Source: Saprospiraceae bacterium (lineage in GTDB: Bacteria > Bacteroidota > Bacteroidia > Chitinophagales > Saprospiraceae). Taken from it: a DNA stretch of 64,000 nt. The first letter of the stretch is position 1; every line of letters begins with the position of its first letter. The notes beneath the pieces are model-generated. The model did no database searches and was not told the origin of the DNA. It saw nothing but the letters and a program-made list of their open reading frames with translations. Positions 9,287 through 17,490 of the stretch are shown here, one piece after another. Position numbers and translations under genes: made by a program. The stretch lies in assembly GCA_027488935.1 (NCBI GenBank), contig JAIYAP010000039.1, forward strand, positions 1-64,000, written 5' to 3'.

Positions 9287-10588
9287 ATGCAATTCAATAT
9301 TCCTGATTCAAATCTCCCCCGCGTGGTAATCCTGGGCGGCGGTTTTGCCGGACTCACCCTTGCCCGCAAATTAAGCAACCAACCTTATCAGGTCGTGTTG
9401 GTCGACAAAAACAACTACCACCAGTTTCAGCCCTTGTTTTATCAGGTCGCGATGGCGGGATTGGAACCTTCGAGCATTGTGTTCCCGTTTCGCAAATTAT
9501 TTCAAAAAACGCCCAATGTGTTCGTGCGCATCGCCGAAATAATGTCCGTAGAACCCGACCAACAATTGGTCCATACCAGCGTGGGGGCCTTGCGTTACGA
9601 TTATTTGGTGGTTGCCATCGGCGCAGATACCAACTGGTTTGGCAACGAAAAGATCAAATCGAACGCCATCCCGATGAAATCAGTCAGTGAAGCCCTGTTT
9701 TTACGCAATTCCATTTTTGACGATTATGAAAAAGCGATCACCAGCGAGGCAGACGACGCCAAACAACGCCTGCTCGACATCGTCATCGTCGGTGGCGGCC
9801 CAACCGGCGTGGAAGTAGCGGGATCACTCGCCGAAATGAAACGGCAAATCGTACCCAAAGACTATAAAGACCTCAAAGGCGACGAAATTGACATCCACCT
9901 GGTGCATGGCAACGACCGCCTGCTCAATACGATGTCGCCCCAAGCCTCCGCAAAAGCCGAACAATTCCTCCGTGAACTCGGCGTACAACTCTGGCTCGAT
10001 AAAGTAGTCACCGATTTTGATGGCGAAACCGTCACCATCAACGACGGCAGCACCATCCGCGCCAACAAGGTCATCTGGGCGGCTGGCATCACCGGCAACC
10101 GCATTGGCGGCTTACCCGATACCGTGTATGCGCGTGGCAACCGCCTGAAAGTGAATGCCTACAACCAGGTGGAAGGATATCAAAACATCCTTGCCTTAGG
10201 CGATGTATGCTTGCAAACCGAAGAAAAATTCCCCAACGGACACCCCCAGGTAGCGCAGGTAGCCATTCAGCAAGCAAAAAACCTGGTAAAAAACCTGAAA
10301 ATCTGGCAAAAAGAAGGCGGACCAGCACCCCAGCCCTTCCGTTATAAAGACCTCGGCTCCATGGCCACCATTGGCCGGCATCGCGCAGTCGTCGATTTAC
10401 CGTTCTGGAAATTCCAGGGCGCTTTTGCGTGGTTTGCCTGGTTGTTCGTACACTTGTTTGCCATTCTGGGCGCTAAAAACAAGGTGTTCGTGTTTGTGAA
10501 CTGGGTGTGGAATTACTTTACGTATGACCAGAGCTTGCGGTTGGTGATACGGCCCTGGAAAAAACCAGTCTTGGGAGGAAAGGAGTAG
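9287..10588 (+). CDS. ndh: Type II NADH dehydrogenase (NDH-2)
   Basis: 433 residues. Two dinucleotide-binding motifs: GGGFAGLTLARKL near the N-terminus (FAD) and VGGGPTGVEVAG near residue 165 (NADH). ALGDVC near residue 305 is the second FAD contact. The C-terminal amphipathic segments (FAWFAWLFVHLFAILG, FVNWVWNYFTYDQSLRL) match the membrane-anchoring tail of NDH-2. The enzyme passes electrons from NADH to quinone without pumping protons. It stands alone, with a 120-base upstream region that holds a small inverted repeat (acaggt/acctgt near 9250-9270). Confidence 0.93.
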   Translation: MQFNIPDSNLPRVVILGGGFAGLTLARKLSNQPYQVVLVDKNNYHQFQPLFYQVAMAGLEPSSIVFPFRKLFQKTPNVFVRIAEIMSVEPDQQLVHTSVGALRYDYLVVAIGADTNWFGNEKIKSNAIPMKSVSEALFLRNSIFDDYEKAITSEADDAKQRLLDIVIVGGGPTGVEVAGSLAEMKRQIVPKDYKDLKGDEIDIHLVHGNDRLLNTMSPQASAKAEQFLRELGVQLWLDKVVTDFDGETVTINDGSTIRANKVIWAAGITGNRIGGLPDTVYARGNRLKVNAYNQVEGYQNILALGDVCLQTEEKFPNGHPQVAQVAIQQAKNLVKNLKIWQKEGGPAPQPFRYKDLGSMATIGRHRAVVDLPFWKFQGAFAWFAWLFVHLFAILGAKNKVFVFVNWVWNYFTYDQSLRLVIRPWKKPVLGGKE

Positions 10589-10599
10589 GAAAGCGGGGG

Positions 10600-10915
10600 C
10601 CACGGAGAAAAAGGGTTCCACGGAGGAGCGCGGAGGTATGGAGGGGCGCGGAGGTTCATGGGTTGTAGAACACCGAATATCGAACACCGAACACCGAATT
10701 TCGAAGTGTGGCGTTGGGCTTGAACAGATCAAAAATCTCCGTGTACCTCTGTTCCTCTGTGTACCTCCGTGACAGTTTTTTATGGGTTGTTCCACGGAGC
10801 GCCCCCTTTATTTCGACATTCTGTGTTCGGTGTTCGGTGTTCGATATTTCTGAAGGGAACACCGAATATCGAACACCGAACACCGAATTTCGAAGTGTTG
10901 CGTTGGGCTTGGCTT
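10600..10915. repeat. Composite intergenic repeat, copy A
   Basis: The region after ndh is built from recurring pieces. First a cacggag-type unit (10600-10655, same family as 27716-28162). Then gaacaccgaatatcgaacac at about 10670 and again at about 10858 as a direct repeat, each leading into gcgttgggcttg. Between them, 10711-10850 is the module gcgttgggcttgaacagatc ... ctccgtgtacctctgttcc ... gacagttttttatggg ... tgttcggtgttcgat. The last part is the inverse complement of the gaacaccgaa blocks. Parts recur at 11624 and 12748. Confidence 0.9.
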
Positions 10916-10950
10916 GCCAATAGCCAAAAGCAAGTGGATTGTTGGCTATA

Positions 10951-11298
10951 TTATTCTATTTTTAGGTTGCGTACGTCAATTTCTATGATTTGAGCATCGT
11001 CAGCATTGATAATTGCTTCCTGAATAAATGAGACGTAAGACACGAGGGTTTTAAAACGATTGTCAAATGTCTTCAATACAATCAATCGCACAGGATATTT
11101 CTCCAAGTTCTGCTGGTTCTGCAAATTTTTATCTGCCGTTAACAAAAACTCAAACCCCTCTTCTAGCATGGAACGTATGAGATCTCCATTTTTTTTCTCT
11201 GCCCACCCAATGTCATGCACAGAAACAACCTCTAAGGGGGCTGTAAAAAGTTTGGCAAGCGGACGTGGGAGGTTTTCGTCAAGCAATATTCTCTTCAT
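10951..11298 (-). CDS. DUF5615 PIN-like putative toxin
   Basis: 115 residues. The start MKRILLDENLPRPLAKLF, then VVSVHDIGW and a FLLTADKN strand are characteristic of the DUF5615/Mut7-C PIN-like family: Asp7-Glu8 and the later Thr-Ala-Asp supply acidic residues expected for a metal-dependent RNase-like fold. It overlaps the upstream DUF433 gene by 20 bases. DUF433-DUF5615 pairs are a recurring toxin-antitoxin-like arrangement; toxicity here is inferred from family and context only. The pair is enclosed by direct repeat copies A and B. Confidence 0.85.
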   Translation of the reverse strand: MKRILLDENLPRPLAKLFTAPLEVVSVHDIGWAEKKNGDLIRSMLEEGFEFLLTADKNLQNQQNLEKYPVRLIVLKTFDNRFKTLVSYVSFIQEAIINADDAQIIEIDVRNLKIE

Positions 11299-11506
11299 GC
11301 TCCGTGTAGGTATAGTGTCTTTCCAACAATGCCAGTAGTTGGATTACTTGTTCTTTTTTGACGGATGGATAATCATACAAAAACTCTGCGATGGTATCTC
11401 CGTTTTTTAGGTAGTCAAATAATATCTTGACTGGTACGCGCGTCTTAGCGAATACAGGTGCGCCACTTTGAATTTCAGGCGATATGATAATCAAGTCAGC
11501 AAGCAT
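11279..11506 (-). CDS. DUF433 putative antitoxin
   Basis: 75 residues. The core ISPEIQSGAPVFAKTRVPV followed by LFDYLKNGDTIAEFL and YPSVKKEQVIQLL is a clear DUF433 pattern (a small winged-helix-like DNA-binding fold related to VapB-type antitoxins). As the first gene of the pair it fits the usual antitoxin-then-toxin order, overlapping the DUF5615 gene. Its likely role is to bind the toxin and its own promoter; no operator was identified. Confidence 0.85.
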   Translation of the reverse strand: MLADLIIISPEIQSGAPVFAKTRVPVKILFDYLKNGDTIAEFLYDYPSVKKEQVIQLLALLERHYTYTEHEENIA

Positions 11507-11623
11507 ATTACTGTTCGTTTAATTTGTCTCATTGATTCTTATTTCCTTGTAGTCCTCCGATTTTATCTTGTCGGTATGCAAAGTAAAGCAATTTGGCCCA
11601 CTTCTCAAAGTTTTTACCTGGAT

Positions 11624-11698
11624 GCGTTGGGCTTGAACAGATCAAAAATCTCCGTGTACCTCTGTTCTTCTGTGTACCTCCGTGACAGTTTTTTATGG
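11624..11698 (+). repeat. Composite intergenic repeat, copy B
   Basis: Starts gcgttgggcttgaacagatc and runs through ctccgtgtacctctgttc and gacagttttttatgggg. It is almost identical to 10711-10790 and in the same orientation. It separates the DUF433/DUF5615 pair from the AbiEii pair. The rest of 11507-11839 shows no gene. Confidence 0.92.
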
Positions 11699-11839
11699 GG
11701 TTACACGTTGGCTCTTCTAACTCCTACTGGTTCTTTGATATGTCCCATAATCTTCTATTTTTTAAAAGATTGTTGAATGAGTTTGAGGGCTGCTGGTGGG
11801 AAAATGATCATTTTATGTTGGATTTTATCCAGAATGTTC

Positions 11840-12454
11840 TCAAAATAAATTTTTTTTGACCGCTAAATCTATCGTTCGTTTAACTTCTGACCAGTCGGCT
11901 TTTTCAAACAATTCAAGTTTCTGGTCTTCTTCCGCATCTTCAAAAAATGTAAGACTTCGCAAGACTAAAAATTCGTTGCCATCAGGATATTTTTCTCGAT
12001 AAAATCCCAACAATTCAGTCAGCGTAAATTGCTGGAGTAAAAAGTACAAGTCCGTAAAATCCCTTTTTTTACCGCGTCCGGCAATCGCACCCAATTTCAT
12101 AGCTCCAATATCAGGCAAACTGGCCAGGCGAATTCCTTCCACTATTTGGATCGCACGTAACCAGGGGTATTTGTAATTTACAAAATCGACTTTTACTCCA
12201 TTGATATTAAGTATCAATATGTTCCGGGTATTTTGCAACAGTTGCAAATCGCCCAATGGTTCAAGTAAATCTACAATTTCATCCTTATCTATCGGCCTGG
12301 CTCCAAAGAAATCAAGGTCAATGGACTTCCGGTGCCCAATTTGAAGTGCAAGTGCGGTGCCACCAGCCAGGTTAAACCCGATTAATTCGGGTATGGCCAT
12401 AATGTCTTTTAATAAACCCAATGTCCCGGGTTCGACTGTATGGTGTTGTAACAT
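11840..12454 (-). CDS. AbiEii/AbiGii-type nucleotidyltransferase, putative toxin
   Basis: 204 residues. Motif LAGGTALALQIGHRKSIDLD has the GG(T/S)-x-(DE)-x-D signature of the nucleotidyltransferase fold, continued by DLDFF, and the downstream KLGAIAGRGKKRDFTDLYF is the usual second AbiEii block. Known relatives (AbiEii, MenT) are toxins that modify tRNA by adding nucleotides and act in phage abortive infection. It overlaps its upstream partner gene by 46 bases. The start at 12454 is the first ATG and leads directly into the conserved region. Confidence 0.85.
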   Translation of the reverse strand: MLQHHTVEPGTLGLLKDIMAIPELIGFNLAGGTALALQIGHRKSIDLDFFGARPIDKDEIVDLLEPLGDLQLLQNTRNILILNINGVKVDFVNYKYPWLRAIQIVEGIRLASLPDIGAMKLGAIAGRGKKRDFTDLYFLLQQFTLTELLGFYREKYPDGNEFLVLRSLTFFEDAEEDQKLELFEKADWSEVKRTIDLAVKKNLF

Positions 12455-12693
12455 CGGAACTGTTCTTTTGGAATTTCAAAAATGCAACTTAAAAAACTCA
12501 GGGTTTTGGGATCCAAATCGCGAGATTGCAAGAGCTCTGCGCGGATGCGCTCCAAACCGTAATACGCTCGAATAGCATTCCAATCGGCTATTTGACCATA
12601 CATAACCACCCGTTCCATGACATAACGGACATTTTTATCCCAATCGATACGATCGTAATCGGTGTCCCAAAATAATACTTTGGATAATTCCAT
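12409..12693 (-). CDS. Putative antitoxin partner of AbiEii (DUF6922-like)
   Basis: 94 residues from the chosen ATG at 12693; a start at 12714 would add seven residues before MELSKVLFWD, which I take as the true N-terminus. The pattern LFWDTDYDRIDWDKNVRYVM, then RAYYGLERI and TLSFLSCIFEIPKEQFRCY, is like small proteins regularly found upstream of AbiEii-type toxins in Bacteroidota. I recall this as the DUF6922 family. The overlapping arrangement supports a toxin-antitoxin pair; the biochemical role of the partner is inferred. Confidence 0.7.
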   Translation of the reverse strand: MELSKVLFWDTDYDRIDWDKNVRYVMERVVMYGQIADWNAIRAYYGLERIRAELLQSRDLDPKTLSFLSCIFEIPKEQFRCYNTIQSNPGHWVY

Positions 12694-12747
12694 TGCTGGT
12701 ACTTTTAAAGGCAAATTTAGGCTATTTTTATATTATGCCACTTAACG

Positions 12748-12876
12748 GATCAAAAATCTCCGTGTCCCTCTGTTCCTCTGTGTACCTCCGTGACAGTTTT
12801 TTATGGGTTGTTCCACGGAGCGCCCCCCCTTATTTCGACATTCGGTGTTCGGTGTTCTGCTGTTCGATATTTCTTA
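12748..12876 (+). repeat. Composite intergenic repeat, copy C
   Basis: Begins gatcaaaaatctccgtgtc and continues through cctctgtgtacctccgtgac, gggttgttccacggagcg and cattcggtgttcggtgttc. It is a close, same-orientation copy of 10728-10850, just beyond the promoter side of the AbiEii pair. Confidence 0.92.
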
Positions 12877-12881
12877 ATGGA

Positions 12882-12923
12882 TTAACACAAAAGTGCGAAG
12901 GTTATATTTATAGGTTGTTGTTG
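12882..12923 (+). repeat. 42-bp direct repeat, left copy, flanking the ParA-like gene
   Basis: ttaacacaaaagtgcgaagg then ttatatttataggttgttg. It matches 14159-14200 at 40 of 42 positions. The two copies are 1277 bases apart and enclose the ParA-like gene. Confidence 0.92.
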
Positions 12924-12958
12924 GATAAGGAGGTTATGCTCCTTGAATCGCCTCAATC

Positions 12959-13969
12959 TTAAACACTTGCGTAATTTAAAACTTCGCGTTCGTTCGTAAC
13001 GGAAATGATTTTTTGAGCCAATAAATTAAAGTCCGTATAACTCCTTTGAACAGCCTGCAAGTGCGCGCCTATTGCACCATCAGCGGGTTTAAGTAAAAAA
13101 ATAGGCTTGCGCGCTTCCATGGACATCGGAGCAAGACTATGATAATGCTTTAAATATGCTAAGCAATTATCGTCTGCCTGCACGGATTCTGGTGCCGCCG
13201 GATCCTTATCCCCCAAAACAAACGATTGGTAAACGGCCGGTATTTTCTCGGCCCATTTGATATGGGAACGCACAGGACGACTGTCTCTAGCAGCATATTG
13301 CATCAATACATAACCGATTGGCTGGCTTTTGCCCGATGGAATAGCCGATTTATCCGACTTTGGATACTTATTGACACGCTCTGCCCATTGTGCGCGCCAA
13401 CCATGCAGCGTTTTACCTAGATTTTTAATGCCTTGCAGGGAGAACAAATCTGCCCCAACGGGCATTACGACAAAATCGGTAGCAATCAGTACAGCCCGAT
13501 TAATCGCCCCTAAATTAGGTCCGACATCAATCAGCACCCAATCTGCATTACTTCGAGCAGCCGCATCATCAATCAGCGTTTTAAATACGCTGCTTACTTT
13601 AAAGGCATATACATCACCGTTCAGACACTTCGTCCAGGCATCACTTAATTGGTCTTCGAAAGCCGATAACGCAAGGTTTCCGATTAACAAAGAAATATTA
13701 GGGCCAATCGGTTCTAAATGAACCTCTTTATAATCTTTACCTTCACTTACCGGAATGATCGCATCTAATACAGTTAAATGCTTATCCTCATCAAACAATA
13801 CCTCTTCCATGCGTTCCTGTTTTAGAAACATAGAAGACAGATTTGATTGCGGATCCAAGTCTACAGCCAATACCCGCTCTCCCATTTCTGAAAACATCCA
13901 GGAAAGATGATATACCATAGTGGTTTTACCGACATCTCCTTTATTGTTAAAAAAAACGATGGACTTCAT
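12959..13969 (-). CDS. ParA-like ATPase with a variant P-loop
   Basis: 336 residues. The N-terminus SIVFFNNKGDVGKTTMVYHL is a deviant Walker A of the ParA/MinD superfamily, with Asp where most members have Gly (KGGVGKT). The first Lys (signature lysine) and the catalytic Lys-Thr-Thr are kept. LAVDLDPQSNLSSMF is the A-prime motif and VLIDVGPNLGAINRAVL is Walker B. No ParB gene is next to it, so it is an orphan. It is bounded by 42-bp direct repeats and sits in the accessory stretch. It could serve a small partition system, a mobile element or a defence role; none of these is shown by the sequence. Confidence 0.85.
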   Translation of the reverse strand: MKSIVFFNNKGDVGKTTMVYHLSWMFSEMGERVLAVDLDPQSNLSSMFLKQERMEEVLFDEDKHLTVLDAIIPVSEGKDYKEVHLEPIGPNISLLIGNLALSAFEDQLSDAWTKCLNGDVYAFKVSSVFKTLIDDAAARSNADWVLIDVGPNLGAINRAVLIATDFVVMPVGADLFSLQGIKNLGKTLHGWRAQWAERVNKYPKSDKSAIPSGKSQPIGYVLMQYAARDSRPVRSHIKWAEKIPAVYQSFVLGDKDPAAPESVQADDNCLAYLKHYHSLAPMSMEARKPIFLLKPADGAIGAHLQAVQRSYTDFNLLAQKIISVTNEREVLNYASV

Positions 13970-14158
13970 TTTTTACTTCTTAAAAATGGTTACCGAATTG
14001 ATTTGAAAAATAGCAGGTCAACGCCTTTGATTAGATTTACGCGTAACCAGATCAACCCCCATCTTTCCACGTTTATGCAAATTTAACACCCTTTACGATG
14101 CTTTTAGACTTAAACCTCAAAATATTTTTAACACGAGGTTGGGAGGCATCGTGAGGGT

Positions 14159-14200
14159 TTAACACAAAGGTGCGAAGTTTATATTTATAGGTTGTTGTTG
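14159..14200 (+). repeat. 42-bp direct repeat, right copy, flanking the ParA-like gene
   Basis: ttaacacaaaggtgcgaagt then ttatatttataggttgttg; 40 of 42 positions match the copy at 12882-12923. It lies about 190 bases upstream of the ParA-like start codon. The remaining 13970-14158 shows no gene. Confidence 0.92.
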
Positions 14201-14286
14201 CGTGGCAATGGAATTTCTATCATTTTTCAGGCTGGCTAAGTTCTTACAAAGAAAATTATTAATATTGCAACACATTATGGTCAAAG

Positions 14287-14375
14287 AAAAGTGGTTATGA
14301 AAACAGATGGCTACTAATCCGTTGAAAATCACTTTTTTATCCATCCATCCTTCAAATCCTTTTAAATCTGGGTTA
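14287..14375 (+). repeat. Dispersed intergenic repeat, copy 3
   Basis: aaaagtggttatgaaaacag, then tccgttgaaaatcac, atccatccatccttc and aaatccttttaaatctgg. It is the same family as 4506, 6361 and 38721, directly upstream of the rubredoxin gene. Confidence 0.9.
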
Positions 14376-14401
14376 ACATCCAGCCATAAAATTATTGAGT
14401 G

Positions 14402-14566
14402 ATGACAATATACCTATGTAATGTTTGCAATCAAATTTACGACCCTGCGGAAGGTGATCCAGACTCCGGAATTGCTCCAGGAACTGCATTTGAAAACCTT
14501 CCGGATGATTGGGTTTGTCCTGACTGTGGTGCTACAAAAGACGATTTTGAAGAAATGGAGGATTAA
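14402..14566 (+). CDS. Rubredoxin
   Basis: A 54-residue gene, short enough to be missed by length cut-offs. Both iron-binding knuckles are intact: [11 protein letters not shown] (Cys6, Cys9) and [13 protein letters not shown] (Cys39, Cys42). The connecting stretch [20 protein letters not shown] is textbook rubredoxin. It holds one Fe in an FeCys4 site and carries single electrons in the cytoplasm, for example to alkane hydroxylases or to oxygen/peroxide reductases. No such partner is adjacent. The gene is on the plus strand, opposite to its neighbours on both sides, and ends with a TAATAA double stop. Confidence 0.95.
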   Translation: MTIYLCNVCNQIYDPAEGDPDSGIAPGTAFENLPDDWVCPDCGATKDDFEEMED

Positions 14567-14677
14567 TAAAATGAATTGAAAAGAGGTAGTTTTCTAATGC
14601 CTCAAAGGGAGAAGAAACTAATCTCTATTTATTTTTTTGATAAAGAACTTAATATTGTTTTTGTTCAACAAAACATG

Positions 14678-14725
14678 ACACAACTCCGCGTGTAGCGAGC
14701 GGTTGGCAGCTATGGGGAGTTAGGT
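14678..14725 (-). other. attC-like imperfect hairpin after the lipoprotein gene
   Basis: Read on the minus strand, acctaac (fits the RYYYAAC core-site consensus) begins four bases after the stop codon of the gene at 14730. Further along lies gttgtgt (one mismatch to GTTRRRY). Between them aactcc/ggagtt and an inner tagc/gcta pair into a bulged hairpin. This is the arrangement of an integron cassette recombination site, but no integrase gene is in the window and only this one copy is convincing. Confidence 0.4.
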
Positions 14726-14729
14726 CCAT

Positions 14730-15269
14730 TTATTCCTTCAGAAGTTTGGTATGAAACTTTCCGTCTGTGATGATAACTGTGTCGGGTGCTGTAGGGTCTT
14801 CCGATAAAAACGTTTTATCTTTTGTAAACGCCACCTGAAAAGTACCCCATATTTCATCTTCTTCCTTTTTGTCTATTGTAATCTTATTTTCTACTATTGA
14901 TTGAATTAGATAATAGCTGTCGCCCGCTGTTCCATCATCTATAAGCGTAAAATATTTTGCCCCATGCGTACTATCTATAGCATGCGTGTCAGCATTTGTA
15001 ATCTTAAAGATACCAACCTCATTGGGTATTTTATAGAAAAACAATTCTTCTCGCCTGAAACCTTTGCTGTTGAATACAGTCAATATTATGTCAATCCCTT
15101 GGTCGTATGGTTTATTGATCACACACCTGGGCCTTGCCTCCCAAGCGGCCGACTGGTTTTTGGTCGCTGTAGCCTCGCCCCAAAAGAAACGGTCGTTTGG
15201 GTCGTCCTTTTTACAGAACTGGTTTGATAAAATTAAAATCGTGATTAATGCGTAATAAATGATTTTCAT
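14730..15269 (-). CDS. Small lipoprotein of unknown function
   Basis: 179 residues. The N-terminus MKIIYYALITILILSNQFC ends in a cysteine followed by KKDDPND, the usual layout of a Bacteroidota lipoprotein, though NQFC is a weak lipobox. The mature part is strand-rich (WGEATATKNQSAAWEARP; FFYKIPNEVGIFKI; TFQVAFTKD) and resembles the single-domain DUF6252-like lipoproteins. That family match is from memory and uncertain. AT-rich, and first in a run of minus-strand genes up to 19888. Confidence 0.6.
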   Translation of the reverse strand: MKIIYYALITILILSNQFCKKDDPNDRFFWGEATATKNQSAAWEARPRCVINKPYDQGIDIILTVFNSKGFRREELFFYKIPNEVGIFKITNADTHAIDSTHGAKYFTLIDDGTAGDSYYLIQSIVENKITIDKKEEDEIWGTFQVAFTKDKTFLSEDPTAPDTVIITDGKFHTKLLKE

Positions 15270-15362
15270 GTCAAAAAAAATTTAGCCCTGCAACAACGAT
15301 AGGTGTCCGATGTATTCCTGTTTGATTATCTTCAGGGTGAAGTGAAGACTTGCCATCTTCAT

Positions 15363-15797
15363 TCAGTACTCTTTAAACCATTTTTCCCCATTGTCCATTC
15401 TCAAAATAAAGTCCGTAAATGAGCGCCCAATTTCAATATGATCTGCGCTGTCTAAGCCGATAAATGGCGTTAAAATGATTCTAAAGTCTTCAATCCCTGT
15501 CTTTTCAATTCCAATAAATTCGCCACCACCATTGTCGCCTATTCCTATTGTATTTGGAAGATTTAAAAGAATTTCGTACCCATCGTTTAATAAAAGTAAA
15601 TTATCTAAGTCCCATAATTTAAATGATTCGTTTCCTATTTGAGCCTCATGTCTTTGGTACTTTGAAAGAAAGTACTTGTAGTCATTTGGCAATTCAAATC
15701 CTATTTTGCCTTCAATTTGTTCAATGTCCATATTGCCCGTGGTAGTCCTTGTCGGCCAATTATATTTTTTTAAAATATTATCCATTAGCGTTTCCAT
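15363..15797 (-). CDS. SMI1/KNR4 (SUKH) family protein
   Basis: 144 residues. The pattern IEQIEGKIGFELPNDYKYFL followed by a Trp-Asp-Leu stretch (LWDLDNLLLLN), IGDNGGGEFIGI and a C-terminal SFTDFILRM matches the SUKH superfamily. SUKH proteins commonly serve as immunity proteins against polymorphic toxins. No toxin gene is adjacent, so it is an orphan or guards against incoming toxins. The start may be M1 or M5 (MDNILKKYN). Confidence 0.8.
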   Translation of the reverse strand: METLMDNILKKYNWPTRTTTGNMDIEQIEGKIGFELPNDYKYFLSKYQRHEAQIGNESFKLWDLDNLLLLNDGYEILLNLPNTIGIGDNGGGEFIGIEKTGIEDFRIILTPFIGLDSADHIEIGRSFTDFILRMDNGEKWFKEY

Positions 15798-15909
15798 TGT
15801 GATAATTTCATCTGTTCGGTTGGTTACAAAGTTTGGATTGATAAGCGATACTTCCCAGCATCCGCTTTATGGACCGGCTTTTGGGTGTCATGGGCTTAAA
15901 TCTATTGTC

Positions 15910-16572
15910 TCACAAAGGTTTATCCTTATACTTAATCATATTTCTTTGCTCGTATCTAAACTCCAATTCGGATTCGTATAAAAAAATGTACTCACACATA
16001 GCAGCAATTTTATCATATCTTGGTGAACCTCGTGCAACCAATTTGTACGTCTTTTTATTACACATTTTTGCTTGAGGCCTATTGCCTTCTAAAAGATACC
16101 CACATCCGTCCAACACATTCTTTTCCGTCTTAAATTCTTCTTCTGTCCAGAAGTTGAATTCATAAATCATTCTTTCGAATTCCTTCCATTCTTCCCAGTC
16201 TATCACAATTTCATAATCTTTACAATTTGGCAAGATCTCATTGAGGGATATACATTTTACAGCAATTGAATAAATACCATTTTTATGCGCTAATTTTACT
16301 GATTTGCTAAATCCATTCGTATCATGAATTTGCAAGTGATATGCTTCATAATCTAATCCTTTAACTGAACTTTCGCCAAATTTTTCAAGCAGGAATTTTT
16401 GATATTCAAGTACCCCTTTTGCCAAGGAAGTATCTGAAACTTCTTTGTAAATTTCATCTGCGCACTTTGAACAATCCTTATTTTCTTGGACATTCCCTTG
16501 ACAAGCAAACAGGAATATTGAGATAAAGATTAGGCAGGCGTATTTTAATATGATGGTTGCTTTTATATTCAT
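15910..16572 (-). CDS. Lipoprotein, function unknown
   Basis: 220 residues. A signal peptide with lipobox LFAC (Cys near residue 24) is followed by QGNVQENKDCSKCADEIYK. The mature part is acidic and Cys-containing (KDCSKC, DGCGYL, KMCNKK), with an aromatic stretch EEWKEFERMIYEFNFW. I recognise no family. It is preceded at 55 bases by the HNH gene and is as AT-rich as the neighbouring genes. Confidence 0.6.
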   Translation of the reverse strand: MNIKATIILKYACLIFISIFLFACQGNVQENKDCSKCADEIYKEVSDTSLAKGVLEYQKFLLEKFGESSVKGLDYEAYHLQIHDTNGFSKSVKLAHKNGIYSIAVKCISLNEILPNCKDYEIVIDWEEWKEFERMIYEFNFWTEEEFKTEKNVLDGCGYLLEGNRPQAKMCNKKTYKLVARGSPRYDKIAAMCEYIFLYESELEFRYEQRNMIKYKDKPL

Positions 16573-16627
16573 CTTGGTTTGGTTGTTGTTCGGGTTTAAA
16601 CATAAAAGCCATACTTAACAGTGGTAT

Positions 16628-17350
16628 TTATGTCATAATGCTTTTTAGTTCTTCAATCAAATATGCCGGTTTCTTTTGATGAAGCATAGCATGACAATTA
16701 GGACAAACAGGAATTAAATCGTTTATTGGATCAACAGAATATTCGTTTCCAATTGTTGAAATATCAATTTTATGGTGGACATGGATAAAATCCTTTCCAA
16801 TTGCGCCATATTTTTTCTCAAAATCAAAACCACAAACTTGACAAGTTGCTCCGAAATGTTCAATACACTTTTTCCGTGCTATTGGATTTCGTTCATAGCT
16901 ATTTACAAGCACCCTTTTCGTCTTACCCTCTGTATATTCTATATTTTCTTCTACTTCATCTGCATAAATTATTTGTTCGGTATCAATGCCTAATAACTTA
17001 ATGTATTCATGATAAACTTCTTTTCGTTGTTTTATAGAAGATCCTGATTTTTCTTCATAATAATCAATATGTTGCGACAGTGCAAGCAACGCATTTTGAA
17101 GTCCTAATTTTCCATCTTCTTCATAAATTTTCTTTAGGTAATATTCGGCTCCATAAATATTTGTTGTTCGCGTGAATAATTTGCCTTGAATTAGATTTGA
17201 ATAGTTATAAATATAATCGGTAGCAGAGTTCTTATTCATACCAATTGCTACCAATATCTCTACTGCTTCTTTCAGGCTTATTTTTTTATGGTAAAATTCC
17301 TTCCCTAAATCATAGGATTTTTCCACCATTTCATTAGTTATGTTCCCCAT
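16628..17350 (-). CDS. HNH endonuclease
   Basis: 240 residues. The C-terminal domain has CQVCGFDF, then IHVHHKIDI and LIPVCPNCHAMLHQ: two CxxC zinc knuckles around the HH...N...H catalytic core of the HNH/McrA type. The N-terminal 100 residues are helical and include a segment (GLQNALLALSQHIDYYEE) seen in stand-alone HNH proteins of prokaryotic defence regions. Likely a nicking or double-strand DNA endonuclease; its target is unknown. It is followed by a lipoprotein gene and preceded by a PD-(D/E)XK gene. Confidence 0.85.
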   Translation of the reverse strand: MGNITNEMVEKSYDLGKEFYHKKISLKEAVEILVAIGMNKNSATDYIYNYSNLIQGKLFTRTTNIYGAEYYLKKIYEEDGKLGLQNALLALSQHIDYYEEKSGSSIKQRKEVYHEYIKLLGIDTEQIIYADEVEENIEYTEGKTKRVLVNSYERNPIARKKCIEHFGATCQVCGFDFEKKYGAIGKDFIHVHHKIDISTIGNEYSVDPINDLIPVCPNCHAMLHQKKPAYLIEELKSIMT

Positions 17351-17490
17351 TATGATGTTTGATGAATTTAATGTGTACAGATCTATTGACTACGTGGCTT
17401 TTGAGCGTTTGCTTTGAGCGTAGGTTAAAAGCCAATGTAAGGCAATGTTTTTCTTGCAGTCGATTTTTTGTTGATTAATAAGCATTTATG

